From contig NC_052616.1 of assembly GCF_016545825.1 (NCBI RefSeq), positions 2,170,001-2,234,000 on the forward strand: a DNA stretch of 64,000 nucleotides. The letters run 5' to 3'. Below the pieces are notes generated by a model. That model was not told the DNA's origin, did no database searches, and saw only the letters and a program-made list of their open reading frames with translations. The position numbers and the translations under genes were made by a program. Every line of letters begins with the position of its first letter. Positions within the stretch are counted from its first letter, which is position 1. This document shows positions 48,301 to 62,700 of the stretch, one piece after another. The stretch comes from Eucalyptus grandis (taxonomy: Eukaryota; Streptophyta; Magnoliopsida; Myrtales; Myrtaceae).

Positions 48301-49534
48301 TCTGCAGTTTTTTATGGTTGTATCCACATCTTGTGTTTCACATGCGAGGCTTGACTTCCCCGTGAAGATTGTTGTTGGTCTGCTTCATCATATTTTATGT
48401 TTTTCAGTAAATGTATATGGTGCATTATTAATCAGGTAATGACAATGTTTCAAAGTAATGCGAGTTTCTTTCCACAAGTTTTGTGACTGTTTCACCAACT
48501 ATATCTACCTAATCACTGATTTTGAACCGAAAAAGCAGACATTATCATCGACTATCTTTAAAGTGAATGGAAATGGCTCGAATAATTTATCATGGATAAA
48601 GATATAACAACTCTCTTAAATCTTTATAGAAAGATAAAACAAAGGAGTGCTACACTTTACCCATAAATCGAATCAGCTAAAGCATAACATTTGGTAAAAG
48701 TCAAATGTCTTTCTCTTTCTCCTTTTTTCCCTTTTCCCGAAGATGTCATATTCGAAGAGATTTTTACACTAATGTTTGTTTGCTGATTTGGAGGAAATAA
48801 ATGAACTTTCATGAACAATGACAGAAACCTAGAGCTTGAATCTCAAAGTTCCGAAGCAAAATAATCAATCAAAGCAAAGAATTTGCTTAAATTATTATTC
48901 CGCCACTTTCTCTATATTCCTTCTGTTATGTCATGATTTGATTTAAATATCATCTGTGGTCATGACTTTCTTCCATTTCTTTCCTCGTTCAAATTTCCAT
49001 GCACCTCCCTTTTTTCCTTTATTCAGAGGAGTGTAAAGCATGTGACAGTGGCTAGCAATGGACCTTTTGTTAATATAAGAATAAACGATGAAGAAACTAT
49101 ATGTTACCAAAGGTAATGATGCCCCAGTAAAGTTGCAAAAAAGGAACTGTTTCATTCTCTCTCTCACTTTCTCTGATTGAAAGAACAAACAACATCAATA
49201 TCATCATGGATCATATTTACGTAGCCATTACAATATAGTTTATAATGTCGGATTTGGGTCTCTCTCAGAGGCAGCTTGATAAGGACGCTTTTTTCCCTCC
49301 TCCAACTCGTCTCTACTTTTGTTGCTTTCTGTCTTTCTTGTCTCCTTGTCTTTCTTTAGCTCTCTCCTTTCTTTTGGCCTTTTCTTTTACTTTTGTTTTT
49401 CTCTCACTTTCTCGCTCTGATTTCTCAGCGGAAGAACCTGATTCTTTTCATCAGCTGATTTCTAATAAGCTACAATTAATAGTCTCTCAAAATCAGTAGG
49501 AAAATTTGGAAAAGAAAAAAGATAAATAAAATAA
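42311..49534. other. Intergenic region downstream of KANADI2-like gene
   Basis: Only short ORFs without recognisable products (for example 42339-42602, 42752-43060 and 47146-47454, all minus), poly-A/T tracts and a (TC)n at about 45583-45597. No transposon coding domain, tRNA or rRNA was seen. The 3' UTR of the KANADI2-like gene must lie at its right edge (below 49535). Confidence 0.55.
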
Positions 49535-52500
49535 TTAATGCGGCCTTCCCAAAGTAAATTCCAGGTTTAGCTTCATGGGACTTGTGCCTGTGAGATTGAC
49601 CGACAGCGAGCTTATTTCTGACGTCCTCTCGTAGCTTGAGATCTTTTGATCCATGTCCTTCAAGTGACAGCAAAAAGAGAAAGGCAATAAAATAAGAGAT
49701 AGGCACTAGCTTTGACTAAGGAAAGACCTAGAAGCTGAAACATTGCAACTAGGTCAGCTTTTCTACCCCTAAATACAGTAATCCAATGGCGACACTTTAA
49801 TTTCTTGACCATGGTGAAAGCTTTTGAAGTGGTTTACGGGGACATGATAAACTTTTCTTTAAAAGTGCTTTAGCTAATCAATGGATGGCATTAGTCCAGG
49901 AACTTAAACATTTTAATAACGTATATAGGATAGAGAATTTTCAGAGCAATAAACAAAAATTCGACATGTAGCACACTATAATTGGTTGTATTCAGCAATC
50001 TGTCTTATCATAGTATTCCAACTTCTAAAGTACATAATTTCGCTTGATCAAATCTGGGACGTAGACACCTATAGATGTTTGGCGAAGCTCCGATTATCAT
50101 GGAAACTTCAAGAAAAAGAATGTGTCTAGGTCTTCCTTATAGATACCTCAACAGATGGAGTGCTCCCTCCAGAATCTGGCTTCCCATGCAACCAAGCTTC
50201 CCTGGAACAAACCAAAGGAAATGCGGTTTTAGAGAATATTTCCTAGTTGTCAGTGGAAGCCATGCAGGGGAGGGAAAACAAACGATGGGAAAAAGAAAGT
50301 TGTCTTTATTGTCTCTTCTTTACATAGTCCTTGCTTTACGAGCTCCATACGTTGTAATAAAGTCGAAAGTTGAGACCCTTACCACGTGATATCCCCTACC
50401 CGTGAAAAATACAGCAAGAAGTAAGTTAAAGAATATTAGCTTTAGCGAATAGCAGAAGAGTTTTCCTCGAGGGGGTCCATCATGGAGAATTATATATAAC
50501 TTTGGTATTAAGTTTTCCAAACTTTTGGGTCCCACTTAAAGAAAGAAAGAAAGAAAGAAAGAGACTTTAGGAGAGCCCACGAAATCCAAAGATGAAGATA
50601 TCTCTGATTTTTAGGTGGATTTTGTCAAGTGAGAATCCATGTCTTGGAAAGATAAGAATTTGTAATACGTGCGTTATTGTTAGCTTTTATGCTCGCTATC
50701 ATTTTGGTTATGAGACCATCACCAGTTTCACTCTTTTGTCTCAGACGGGAGGAGAGAGAAAAGCAGGGGCCATTATTCTTTCCTCTTTTTGTTACCTCTG
50801 TAAAAAGCCACATGACTATGCACTTTACACATGCACTATTCAGATGCGTCCGTGTACATAGGTCATAGAAAAATCAAAGGCCCTTTATATACCAGCTAAG
50901 AACAAAGACAGAATATATGAAGTACTCACATCATGGCAATACATACCGAATGTAAGTATTAAAGTATCAATCAGGTTACATGTAGTCTCTATGGTCGTTT
51001 TGTGATGCATGGAACTTGCCAAAAAATTGCTGATCAAGTTTTCATAGGGGTATGCCTGCACCATCGTAATACAAGTTTACGGAGGGCCCAACCCTAATGG
51101 GATATTGAAAATGGTTAAGAACCAACAAGCGAGGAAGCATGGTCACAGGTTCGAGTTTTAAAGAAGACAACCTTGAGCTTCCTTTAGGGACCTCAGACGT
51201 TGCAACCAACTACTTGAACGTGATGACTAAGGATTTGTCGTTGACTCTGTGGGATGAATCGAGTGTTTTTTGAGGTCCGGACGCAGCCCCCATCATCAAT
51301 GACAAAGAGACGGAGAAGTTGGTGCCTCACATTTTTTTCTCTCTAAGACATTCCTCTAAATTTTGCCACAAAATTCAGGAATTTCTTCGCTGAACATGTC
51401 TCATTTCTCTAAACTATAATGTCAGTCAGTGGTATGTGGTACATTCTTTGATATAGAGCGCAAGAGGAAGATGGTCGGGGTTTTATTCTTACGCACTAAC
51501 CTAACTCTGTCAATGACTTAGTAAAAATACAAAATAAACTACCTTCTTTAGTGTAAGCTCACATTTCCTTCTCCTTAAATCAATATGGATGACCAATTTG
51601 GTATATGGTTGAAAGAAGTATACAATCAGACAAATTCTGTAAAAACTTTGTGGGGGAATAATTAAATATGGGGCAGAAAAGAAGTTGGACTACATGCTTT
51701 AAATGGGACCTAATTTTAGATTAATTTTTGCATAGAAGGATAAGACGGAACAATGACTTTATGGAGTTGCTTTGAATAGAATAATTTCTCAAATTATGAG
51801 AATATCTAGGATAATATATGTCAGCTTGAAAATGACAAGAATGAAGTATGGGCAAAAATGTTCTTCATGCATTTCTCAATTTCTTGACATGAATGAATAT
51901 CGTAATGTTACGTGATGATGGGTGTTTCTGGAGCTTGTCACTTCATGAATGAACCGAGATCAAGCATATATAATTTCAGTTCGTTTATGGCATTAATATT
52001 TCAGAGAACACAAATGAAATGGGAAAAAGGGGTCACGTATAAAAGCTCACCTTGAGGAATTGCTCCAAAGACCGTGTTGACTCATCTTGATAATCATGCC
52101 TTCCAAGTTCAGGCCTTTTCGGGTTCGCAACTTCGATTACTAAATCATCAGAAGTTTCTCCTGACGATCCATTATCAAATACATCTGTTTGTCCTGTATA
52201 AAGGTCAAGATAGATGCATAAGAACCTCGTGCACGACGGTGCATGCCAAAAACATTCTATCGCACACATGGCTTATATCATTTTTTCACAAAAGGAAAAC
52301 CGGTTAGTGCTTACCTGAAGAATTAGCTGCTGTTCTATCGGTAGTCTTCACGGTTCGATACATCTGCAAACCCCACGAGTAAACTTGTTTATGAGTTTTT
52401 TGGCAATCGGCCTAAAAAGAAAGTGTTTTATTTAGGTTTTATGTAATGCTTAAACCAGGGACTGATTAATCTCCGCGTGCATGATGCTTCAACTATATAT

Positions 52501-54246
52501 ATGCCTCCAAAATATGTGCACATACAAAAACATTACTGCCATATCCAAAAAATATGCAGAAATACAAATAAAAAACCGCATGAAGGTTGTGCAAGGGTGT
52601 CCACTTCAGAAGAAACCCCTGTCTGAAACCTACATCATTGAGAAATGATGATGTTCTGTACTTACTCCTTTTCCTTTCCCTATTTTTGCTTCCCAGAACT
52701 TTCTGAAGAGAAAAAAAAAGAAAAAGAAAAAGAAAAAACTCAGCATAATTGTGCTCTTCTCTCGGCTTGGCTGACTCCACTTTGAACTCCTCGTGTTTTG
52801 TCTTTACTTGTTTCTCTGAAATCGATAACAGCAACTCCTCCTCTCTTCTCTCTCCACCCCCAACCTATTAATTTATTTTTCTTTCTTTTTGACTTGGGTT
52901 ATTGATTCTTGAGAGTAAAAGCTGTTCACGATTAGTTTCTTTGCAGGACCATCAGATCTAGTAGAGAAAAGAGTGTGCAAAGGGCTTAAGCTGTGAAAAT
53001 CTTGGAATCTGAAACCAACGCACTAAACAGACCTCCAGTACAATGTCAGCTTTTGAATAATGCAAGTGGTGAGGCTTATAAACGCCATGGAGAAAAAAAA
53101 ATGGATTACTGCTTAACGTCATGCAATTTCTCAGAGAGAAAGCACAAGATGCAAGAGACAGAATTTGTGGCTACATTTTCTTGCTTTTCGATTAATTAGA
53201 GAAAGAGAAATCTTGAAATAAAATAAAAATGAGGTGCTTTTATTACCTGTAAATGAGACTTAACATGTGCCAAGGTTAGATCTTTAACATCCATCAGCTC
53301 AAGGACTGACTTTGGTGTGGCTCCTGAAAAAACCCACGAGAAGAAAAGGAGAATAAGCAGAAAAAGTAAATATTCTCTTCTTATTTGGTTTCCTGTTTTC
53401 ATAACTTCTAAAGAATGAAGCCCGATTTTGTTTTTTTTTTTTTTTTGCAGGAAGGAATAAAAATCTGTAGAAGAGGAAAGATGAGCCAAAAACGTCATAG
53501 AAAAGAGAGAAATCGCAAAGAATACAAAGATGAGAAGCATTACTCGTGGCCGCCGAGCAGCTCCACCGCATGGACGAACCGGGCGTGCAGCGTAGTCGTC
53601 CACCGCATTCGTGGCGCCCGCATGCTCCGCTTTGCCGGGAACCGCGACAAGAACCTCGATCTCACCAGCCCGTGTGAATGGCAAAGGTTCGAAGCGATGG
53701 AATTGGCACTATTTGTTAGGGAGTTACTACTATTCGGGTGATGAATTGGCGATGGGTCTAGATGTTGAAGTTGAGTGGCGAATGGGAAAGCACTAGAAGA
53801 GTTCTGGTGGTACACCGGGATGCCTCTAATCGGTCTCAAGCCGAGCTCTTGGCTCAGCCCTTGTGGCTGATGCTGCAACACCGAGTGATGATGCTGGTGC
53901 ATATGCTGGTGGTGATTACTGTTGGAGTACTGGCTTTGGTTTTGGAAGGAGTGGATATGGTTGCCGCCTTGGTGGAGATGGTTGTAAGAGACGTTATTGT
54001 TGCCCTCCGGAATGGTGTTGCCGCCAACGGCGTTGTGGCCTGCCCTCGGATTCGACAGGGATAGATCGAAGCGGGCGTCGTTCTTGGCCGCCATTGAGGA
54101 CGGCAAGGAGTGGTGGCTCGAGTCGAGGGCCTCTTCCAGAAGCCCAGGTTCACATCTTCCTCCGCCGTCCGCCGCCAGGACGCCGATTTGGCGTTAGGCG
54201 GGCTGATTTGCAGGGACAAATCTGGCTGAGCTGGGAAGAGCTCCAT
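49535..54246 (-). CDS. KAN2: KANADI2-like GARP transcription factor, six exons
   Basis: Exons: 54246-53544 (MELFPAQPDLSLQISPPN start; LGFWKRP; His/Gln-rich tract; start of the GARP Myb-like domain, RMRWTTTLHARFVHAVELLG), 53323-53247 (77 bp; ATPKSVLELMDVKDL to KSHLQ), 52363-52315 (MYRTVKTTDRTAANSSG), 52193-52051 (QTDVFDNGSSGETSDDL; GLWSNSSR), 50201-50147 (EAWLHGKPDSGG) and 49657-49535 (ISSYERTSE to NLEFTLGRPH, stop). KANADIs repress adaxial genes and set abaxial identity in lateral organs. Repairing nothing, the frame breaks three times: one base short near 54146 after FWKR, two bases short at the exon 1 donor (53544), and an out-of-frame change in exon 4 near 52080. Allowing for these, about 384 residues are expected, close to the usual length. 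Confidence 0.92.
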
Positions 54247-54637
54247 TTAGGACCACGAAAGAACAAACGGCACGTCGGTTTCGGATTCTCCCTCTGATAA
54301 TATATCCTCCTTTCTTTGGCTCCCTGATACTGAGGTGTATCAAGAGGCTCTAGGTAAAAGTGTGTCCAGAAAACCCTTAAAGAAAACAGCGGAGGCTGAG
54401 AGTTTTTGGGGTGATCTGGTTATTGGGTGGAGGAATTTAAAGTTGGGAAGAGGGAGGAGAGGGTTGGATTCATAGATGGGGTTAGATCAATATGAGACTG
54501 AGGAAGGAGTAGTTGCAGAGAACTTTGAGATGGAGAAGAGAGAGAGAGGGAGAGAGAAGAGAGAGCGGAAAATGAAGACAGCGGCCTCGTTTTCCTTTTG
54601 TGTGAAGTATAAGTGAGAAAAATGACACTTGAGGAGC

Positions 54638-54678
<41 letters not shown>

Positions 54679-54720
54679 GAGACAGAGGAGTTCCTTTTTC
54701 TTTTTTTTTCCTTGCCTTTT
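54247..54720 (-). promoter_or_regulatory. 5' UTR and proximal promoter of the KANADI2-like gene
   Basis: On the gene's strand this region is CT-rich just upstream of the ATG, with a long CT/GA tract at 54639-54670 and further GA runs at 54537-54565. GA/CT repeats are typical of plant core promoters and 5' UTRs and are bound by BPC/GAGA-binding proteins. No unambiguous TATA box was found. The transcription start cannot be fixed from sequence. Confidence 0.5.
54639..54670. repeat. (AG)n microsatellite
   Basis: About 16 AG units about 390 bases upstream of the KANADI2-like start codon. Confidence 0.95.
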
Positions 54721-56696
54721 GTGTGACGTGGGCGTAGGGCAGTAAGGGGAAAAGGGAGGAAAAGATGAGGGGGAAAAAGTTATCAATATTTGGGACTTCA
54801 GTTATTCTTTTTTACTACTCTCCTTTTCCTTTTCATTTCTTGTGCTTTGGGAGAAAAGGATTGTGCTTTTTTTTTTTTTGGGGGTTAACCCGTGTGGAAT
54901 AAATATCTCTTTTGGTAAGGTCAATCTTTGATTTTAAACCCATGTAAATATTGTCTACCGTCCTTTTAACAAGATAAGTCTACGTTATGTGCGAGTAAGA
55001 TTTGTAGTGGGTTTCATGGGAATGAATTATATAACTAGTATTTTTGCCACACAGAATAAACATGCGGCCGTCTACATATAAGATCAATCTTATATGATAG
55101 TGTTGAGAAAACGATCAACGATGTTAGTTAAGATATACATTTGATATATATATAAATCGCTTTTTTTGGATGTGATATCACCAACTCGATATGATTTTCT
55201 TTTTATGAATATATGGTTATTATTATCTGTTACGTAATGATTAAAAAGCATATTCACATGGTATGCGCCATTCATGATATACTTTCTTCCTTGGGTGCAT
55301 GAATCTCTTCAAATGGATATCAAACCCACAATGTAACTTGGACAATCATGAAATTTTCATCCATTGGCCAAACACCACCAAACTTATCAATGGGTGTTAG
55401 ATGTTTTCATTTTACCTTTCATCGTACTTACAAAATGGTCAACAACTAAGTTAACAATGTTCGTTCACCGAGCCTAAGGTCGTGCTCGCAGTAAAATATG
55501 AAAACATTCTCTTGTAATCATTCCTCCTCACTTTAATATGACAAGGACAAACTATTGGATCAAAAAGCCGATAAAGAAGAATATCCCATCAAGGGAGGAA
55601 ATGCGGAGTGACAAATCACATTGAAAATCTAGGGCTCTCTCGTATCATAAGAAAACAGTCTACTTGTTGACAGCAGGCCCAAAAATTTTGCTCCCAACGT
55701 GAAGAAGCTAAATGGCTCAAACCATGCCACGACCATAAACCATGCCACGACCATTGACATCATTTGTAAAACCGATTGATAGAATGCATGATAAGCTCAC
55801 CGATCATGTTAGTTGTGATAATGCAATTGACTCACAAGGTCCATCAAAAAGATGCCTGATGAGCTCACTGATGACAAGTTTCCAATGGTTAGATTTTAGT
55901 GAAGCATATGCCATGTGGCGACGGTCAATTCGCTCCAAGTATACACAAAAATTAAAAGACCCAGTCAGGATTATCCATTATCCCAAGATAAGAAGTTGTA
56001 AAGAGTAGCATGCAAGTCAATACAATTAGAGATTCCTGCGGTGGAATATCCTAAGGCATAACACAATGGTCCATTTAAAAGGCATACAAAGAGTCGAGAA
56101 GTATATGAACGGACCAATTATGTATGAAAATGGAATGTTTTGACTCTAGAGATACGAAAATGAGAAGATTATTCATGGCAAATCGAATTAAATTAGATTT
56201 TGCCTAAGTTTGAGGTTGAGTTTGGAATTAGATTAAGTTTACTACGAATTCCACTCATCTCCGTTAGCCGTTCATGTTCAGTTTCAATCATCGAGCAAGT
56301 ATGGCATCCAAGAATGCAAGCCATCTGTTCTGATTCAATAAAGATCTCATGCAATTTATTGTTATTTCCAATTCAATATCTCTGCATAACTAGTAATATA
56401 GGTTTTGCAAAGCCTTTGACGCTTCAAGGCATGCTACGATCCTCTTACTTTTTGATTCAAAGTCGAACTTAACAACTTAATTTGGCCATCTTTCACTCTC
56501 GATTGGATTATAAGCACTAATTGAAAACGTTTGAGTTTTCTACTAACCACAACCTTCCAAAAATTCACATAACACTACTTAAAAGCACATACTCATTACT
56601 CCTTAGAGAACAACATGATATATATTTTGTAATTTAATATTCCATTTAATTCAAACGATTAAAACTTTTCAATTTAATTTTTCTCTAACTTTCCAT

Positions 56697-56755
<59 letters not shown>

Positions 56756-59700
56756 ATATATATATATTTACTGAATTATCTAATTAAGTGGAAACTACAT
56801 GAAAAATTTGCACACTGTTGTGTTGCAAATAGTAATTTTAATTTCGTCAGACAAAAGAAAATGAAACCTTCGGTATGAAGCATCTCTTCCATCAGTCGGG
56901 CATAAAGGCATGTCATATGTAGTTGGTTCACTGCTGCACTTACTGGCATCTGCTAAGCCAAGAACTGTGTACTACCCCATCACATGACCCACCAAAACAA
57001 CTGGGATTCTGCTGATTTTTAAGCACATTCCTCCAATAATTTTTCCATCATGTCATGAATCTGATGTGTAAGTGCATTACATTAAATCCAAAAATAGCTC
57101 CACCTATCCTTTTTCGAGTTTGAAGACTTACGGAATTGTAGAACTTATATAAAATAAAAAATAAAAAAATCCAACAAATCCTTTGATCCTGACTTATAGT
57201 AGGGATAATCCTATAAAAAAAAATCCTCAATTTTAGATCCTAATTTTGTCCCGAACTATTTTATTCATTTAAAAAATTCACTAACTGTTAAAAAAATTTA
57301 CTAACTGTCATTTTAGTTTAAAATCTACCTATACGTCCAAAAATCACTACCGATTTGTTCAAGATTATCAATATCAATAGACATTTGTTGTTCAATTTGA
57401 AGGTGATGGTATTGATAAAAATTTAGATTCTAATGTGAATTTTTAACTGGTCATGATATCGATAATTTAAAGAAACCAATGGCGATTAAAGTGAAAGTTG
57501 AAGCTTTTATTTAGATAAAAACAAAGTTTTGAGGTGGAGTTTGGATTTAACTTAAAAGTTGATTTTTTTTTTTTTTAATGGAAGTTGGCCACCATTATTT
57601 ATTTGTTGGTCGGAAGGGAGTTAGGCCCATGTCCATTAGGTTGTTAGTTGAGGTCTTTTTTTTCCTTTTTTTTTTGCCCCTTTTTGACCGTCTGTTAATG
57701 AAAGGGCGTGGGGGACCTACCGACGTTCGTGACTCCAGAAATAGGAGAGCAAAAATCAAGGTAACGCTTACCAGGCTGTTAAAGGCATTAAAAAGCTTAG
57801 CATCATCTTTCTATATGCTCAAAGATTGTTGATTCTTCCTTTTCTCATGAAAGATAGAAATCCCCACCTTTGTTCCAATCCCTTTGTCTAATTAATTGCC
57901 TTTTGCTTCCTCAAACTGCATTTTTTTCTTTGGGAGGGAGTTTGCTTTTTCACTTTGCATTCCGTGTTCCAAATAGTGTATAGGCAGCTCGCACGATTTG
58001 ACCTTTAATTAGCATGAACTAACGAAACATTCAAAATACACAAACAACGACACGTGCATCTATGTTTAATATGTTCATAACTTCTCAAAACCTTGACCTT
58101 TTTTTACTTTCGGAAAAAACGGATGGAAGCAAAGAATTTAGAAGCAAGAGACAGAACAAATCCACATCTCCTGCTCATGCTTCTTAATGTAATATCTAAT
58201 TATAACCTGGGTTTGTATTTTGTTCACCTCATTGGCGCTGTAGAATTCTATTTACTGACTAATGAAGTTATAAGTATACATATATCAAGATATTTACGGG
58301 ATAGTTCGAATTAGGGTTTTGCGGATAGTCATCCTAAATACCATTCTTGTAACTTATCCAAAAGATTAAGAATGTACCTCAATTTTCTTGCAGGTACCCT
58401 TAAGTTTATATCTTGGCAAGGCGAGGTGCATGAATTTGAGGAAGTGTCACATCAAAAGTTTCTTTTGTGGGTTATCTGTGCATCTTCTTTCAGCTGCAAT
58501 CTTTTGTGTTCTTTTCATGGTAGCTTTTTGATTTTGCCCATTAAGTTGTCTCACCCTTTTGCTTTTCTTTTGAAGTTACGCCCATCGGGGAAAAACGTTA
58601 TGACGTACGATGTATTTCTTCTGTTCTTTGTTTGAGCCTTTCAACATCTTTTCAGTGACGTCTTTCTATCTTGTTTGCTTGCCCTGTTGGTTAATTTGCA
58701 AGTTGCGAACTCGTGCCATGTAGTTTCGTATAGAAACGACCAATCAATATCATTACTATAAAAACATTTTTTACATTAGGCAATAGCATTATCATACGAT
58801 GCACTTGCTCGAGCACAAGACTCATTTAAGAAAATGGCAGGGTTAATGTATGTCAAGTGTCTCTTAGATCCCTACTTTGGTCAGAATCGACCGTGATCAA
58901 TAAGATTACACGTTGTCTTTGGGAAGAACATGTACATTCCATATTTCCAACGTTGAATTGGCTCAACCGAAGAAGGAATCAATGATTTTGGTTATATAGA
59001 ACCATAGAATCGGTGGTTCTAGATACAATAGAACAAGCTCTGGGTCTTTTCTTTCAAAGATTAAATTATTTTTCATTTTGACAGATCGTTGATTTTGTAA
59101 TGAAAATTTCTTAACTTTATTATGTCAAGCTCTAGGTTTTTAGTTCTAGGTCATAGATAGTTTATCAAAATTTAAAATAAGAAATGTCAAAAGAAAGATG
59201 GCAATTCTTATTAGAACTAGGACTTGGTGGAACCGATAGATTCAATGTATGATCCCACATTTTGGGAATTGACTTTGACCGACTTGGTTCTCAATTCCAT
59301 CGTTACCCAACTCCCTAAACTTTATGTGCAAATTGTTGATATAGATCAATATGTTTTCTCCATATTATAAGTTGTTCAATAACGCTTCATGACTATTTCC
59401 CCAAGTAATTGTCTGAATTTTTTTCCTTTTATATTTGACCCATTTGTTCTGCAGATATAAAAATCTCAATATACAGAAAATTAGAGACGTCATCACCATG
59501 GTTTCTAGGTCGTTTCTTTAGACGGCTAGACAGCTAAGCCGAACTTAAGATCACAAGGTAAAGCCGTGGGGTTCTCCCCGAGAACCGACAATTTCTTTTC
59601 TTTTCTTGGTAAGAGGAAACTTCTTAATCGAAATGTTAATTAAATAAAACTCCTTTTTAATCAATTGGAGCGGCTTAGACTAACATTGCTTTGTAATTCG

Positions 59701-62700
59701 CCATATTGAATGCTTGAGAAAACTATCATTTTATCTCTCTGTGTTCTTCTCTAGGGTTCCGGTCTTCCTGACAGCATTAGAATCTATGTGAATAAACATA
59801 TATTATTCCTCGTCAAGGGGTCTGAATAGTATAATTCGTGTCCATGCTTGTAATGCTCAAACCACATTAATTTTTCGCAGAGGCCGACGTAGAACAGAAG
59901 CATAGAGACTGACACTTGTGTTCTCCGGAACCAGTGGTGGAGACTTCACCTAATCATCAAGGCATGTAGCGATTATTATAATTAACGATCCGATCAACGT
60001 CAAACCTCGCGATCGCATGCCTTGTCCCGAGCGAGATTATTTTAGGGTTTTACATGTTTTGGAGGGATTCCCGTGTAGGATGCCGCATAAAGATATTGGT
60101 GCGGAAGCATCTAAATCTGTCTGTTAGTTCGAAATTCCATGACCATCTTGGAAGTCTTGATCTTAGTTTTCTCGAGTAAAGGAATCTTGCATTAATACCT
60201 CGTTATAAGTAGAAAATTTATTTTCTATATGTATATTATATGAATATAAATATGTATGTAGAGTGTCTTCTATTCGGGGTGGTGATTTTGTACTGTGGCT
60301 CTTCCTTACGACTTGCAAATTATTCTTTAATGTTCCCCTCAGCTATCCCCAAGGACAGACGTTGCATGTTAAAGTAATTAAATCCGAAACTGTGGAAACA
60401 TGGGGAAAAAAAGTCCATAATTTACACGCTGCACAAGAAAATGAAGTACATTAAACTCATCTATCTGTCATCTTCCGAGGTGATAAGAAACGAGAGCCCG
60501 ATGCACACCAAGCACATTCGAACCTGCTTGGTTTCAAACCTCACGCCTGCTTCTTTCTTATTTGAATAAATCGGTACAAATATGACTAAATAGAATGATT
60601 AACGATTAAAAAAAAAACGATTACTATAGCACTTGCGTCCGTTTGAAAGTTAGACGATGTGAAACTACTAAAAGGGCATTTTTAATTAGAGGGGTCATAT
60701 TTCAATTCACTATTAAGTGCATGTGTAAAAAGTATTTATGAAGGTTGAATTATAATGTTGCCCCTGACAGCGAAACGACTCCCTAACAAAAGTTTGCTGT
60801 CTTCTCTCTTGAAAGACATCCATGGCAAACCACTCGACATGGACAAGGATACATGTTCGCCATACAGTAGTTGGCCCATGACAATCTATAGACACACATT
60901 TATATACTAATAATTTATTTTTACTATTAGAAAATATTTTTATTTTTTATTTTCTAATAATGAGAGGGACAGAGAGGGTAATTGACCTCCACAAGTCCAC
61001 ACCGACACTAATTAACATAAATTATTATTATTTTCGTTGGACATTAATTACCATTCATTAATGCATATGGTCCGGGGGTTTTCCCAACATCTCTTGGTCT
61101 TATTGGAATCGCACTAACCAAAGCTAAGAATCAAGTAAAGTTCAAGCAAACAATAATTCCGGCACAAAAGGACAACTTCTCTTTCTTTCTTTATTTTTCT
61201 TTTCGGTTCTTGGAAAAATTTATTTCAATTTTTATATAAATACCGCCAATGACGTACCGTACATATTGATTCCTTTTAAATCATACTTAGATAAAATGTT
61301 TTGGCCTGACAATCACCCCATACACCCGAGACAAGGAAAGTGCACATGCCCATATGTTAATTGGCAAATCAACTTAGTCAACGAGATTATATTCAGATTA
61401 GACCTCCCAAAAGGATGCGATGTTTTCCATATAATTCATTTCACGCACTCACCAAGAAGAAAAGGTCATATTGTTCTGACACCGGCTTTTGTGCTGATTA
61501 ATTATGGTTACTGTCAACCAGGTCTACGTGTGTTTATAGGTATGTCAGGATGTGTATGAAGGTAAAGTTTCGGCAAAGGGTATGTCACGAGTCGAGCATA
61601 TTTCTTGAGCAATCTTTTTGACGACTCGACGTAACTTTCGGGGAGGAATTTTTGGCTAAAAGATATTACTAGAAAGTAGGACAAGTCGAGGTATTAGAAC
61701 GCGTCCGTCCTGTTGCAAGGAGTTTGATGGGGGTTGGGGGAGTGGGGGAGTTTGCGAAGTGTGATTGACTGATATTAAAGTGTTACGATTCTCTTCAAAC
61801 GATACAATATTTTCGTGCAAACGCATTTTCAATAATTGTGGCGATGGGGATGTCCTGAGTGGGGAGCTATCAACTTTTTGAAAAACTGGCTTCAGGAGGA
61901 AACTCTCCCAAAAGACGAGATTGAGTGGAAGACTTGCATAATATTCCCCAAAAATCACACGACTTTGAATACCTTAAAGAAGAAAGAAGATGGGGGACAC
62001 TCTTTCCTCAATTCGAAACAAAAATATGCTCGGCGACCCTTTATCGCATTATAAAAACTAAGGGATTTGATTAGCGAGACTTAAAGTAGCAAGTAACTCA
62101 GGTTTTCTTATATGGAGTTCTCACCCTCCCCAAAAAGAGAGAGAGAGAAGAGAGATTAGCTCCATAGGTATAGGATCCTGTTCTTGGATCGATACGCGAA
62201 AATCAAAAGATGAAACATATTGAATCTTTTCTCGAGGGCTAATCAGCAGGGAGATCGTGTTCCAGTCACCCCACAAATCTAGACCGACTGGTGGCTGATA
62301 CAAATGTGCGGATTATGACAAGAACCCATTAACCCAATTCTTGGTTTTATGATTATTTCCTCTTTGTTTTCTCGCGTTTTCTTTCGCTTTTTCTCCTTTC
62401 CATTTTCCAAAGTAGCTCCCTCTCTCTCTCTCTCTCTCTCTCTGTGGGAGTACAAATAATGATGATCTCTCCCTTCTTTGGGGAATCGTAGCATGGCACA
62501 ATTCAAAAGAGAGAAGCCATAAACCGTCTCTTCCTATCATTTTGCGGGGAAAACGGCACGATTCGAAAGGAGAATAGCATCGCTTTCCCAACTTACGAAT
62601 TGCTTATGAGCCTTTCTTTTTGCTTAATCGAGTTGGGTCGTTTGCTTTTATGCGCTAAAGTCTGATTGATTCAATTCGCTTTAAAGTCAAATGATTTATG

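Noticed and set aside
51115..51165. ACAGGTTCGAGTTT resembling a tRNA B box inside a KANADI2 intron
   Set aside because: No A box or cloverleaf upstream; a chance match.
53863..54297. 144-codon plus-strand ORF and other ORFs (53415-53741, 53762-54064) over KANADI2 exon 1
   Set aside because: They are antisense shadows of the real coding strand. The minus strand carries the conserved KANADI sequence, and the plus-strand products resemble nothing.
60490..60550. CCAAGCA...TTCGAACC...TGCTTGG stem with a B-box-like core
   Set aside because: A seven-base stem with a ten-base loop, not a tRNA T-arm, and no A box or acceptor stem was seen.
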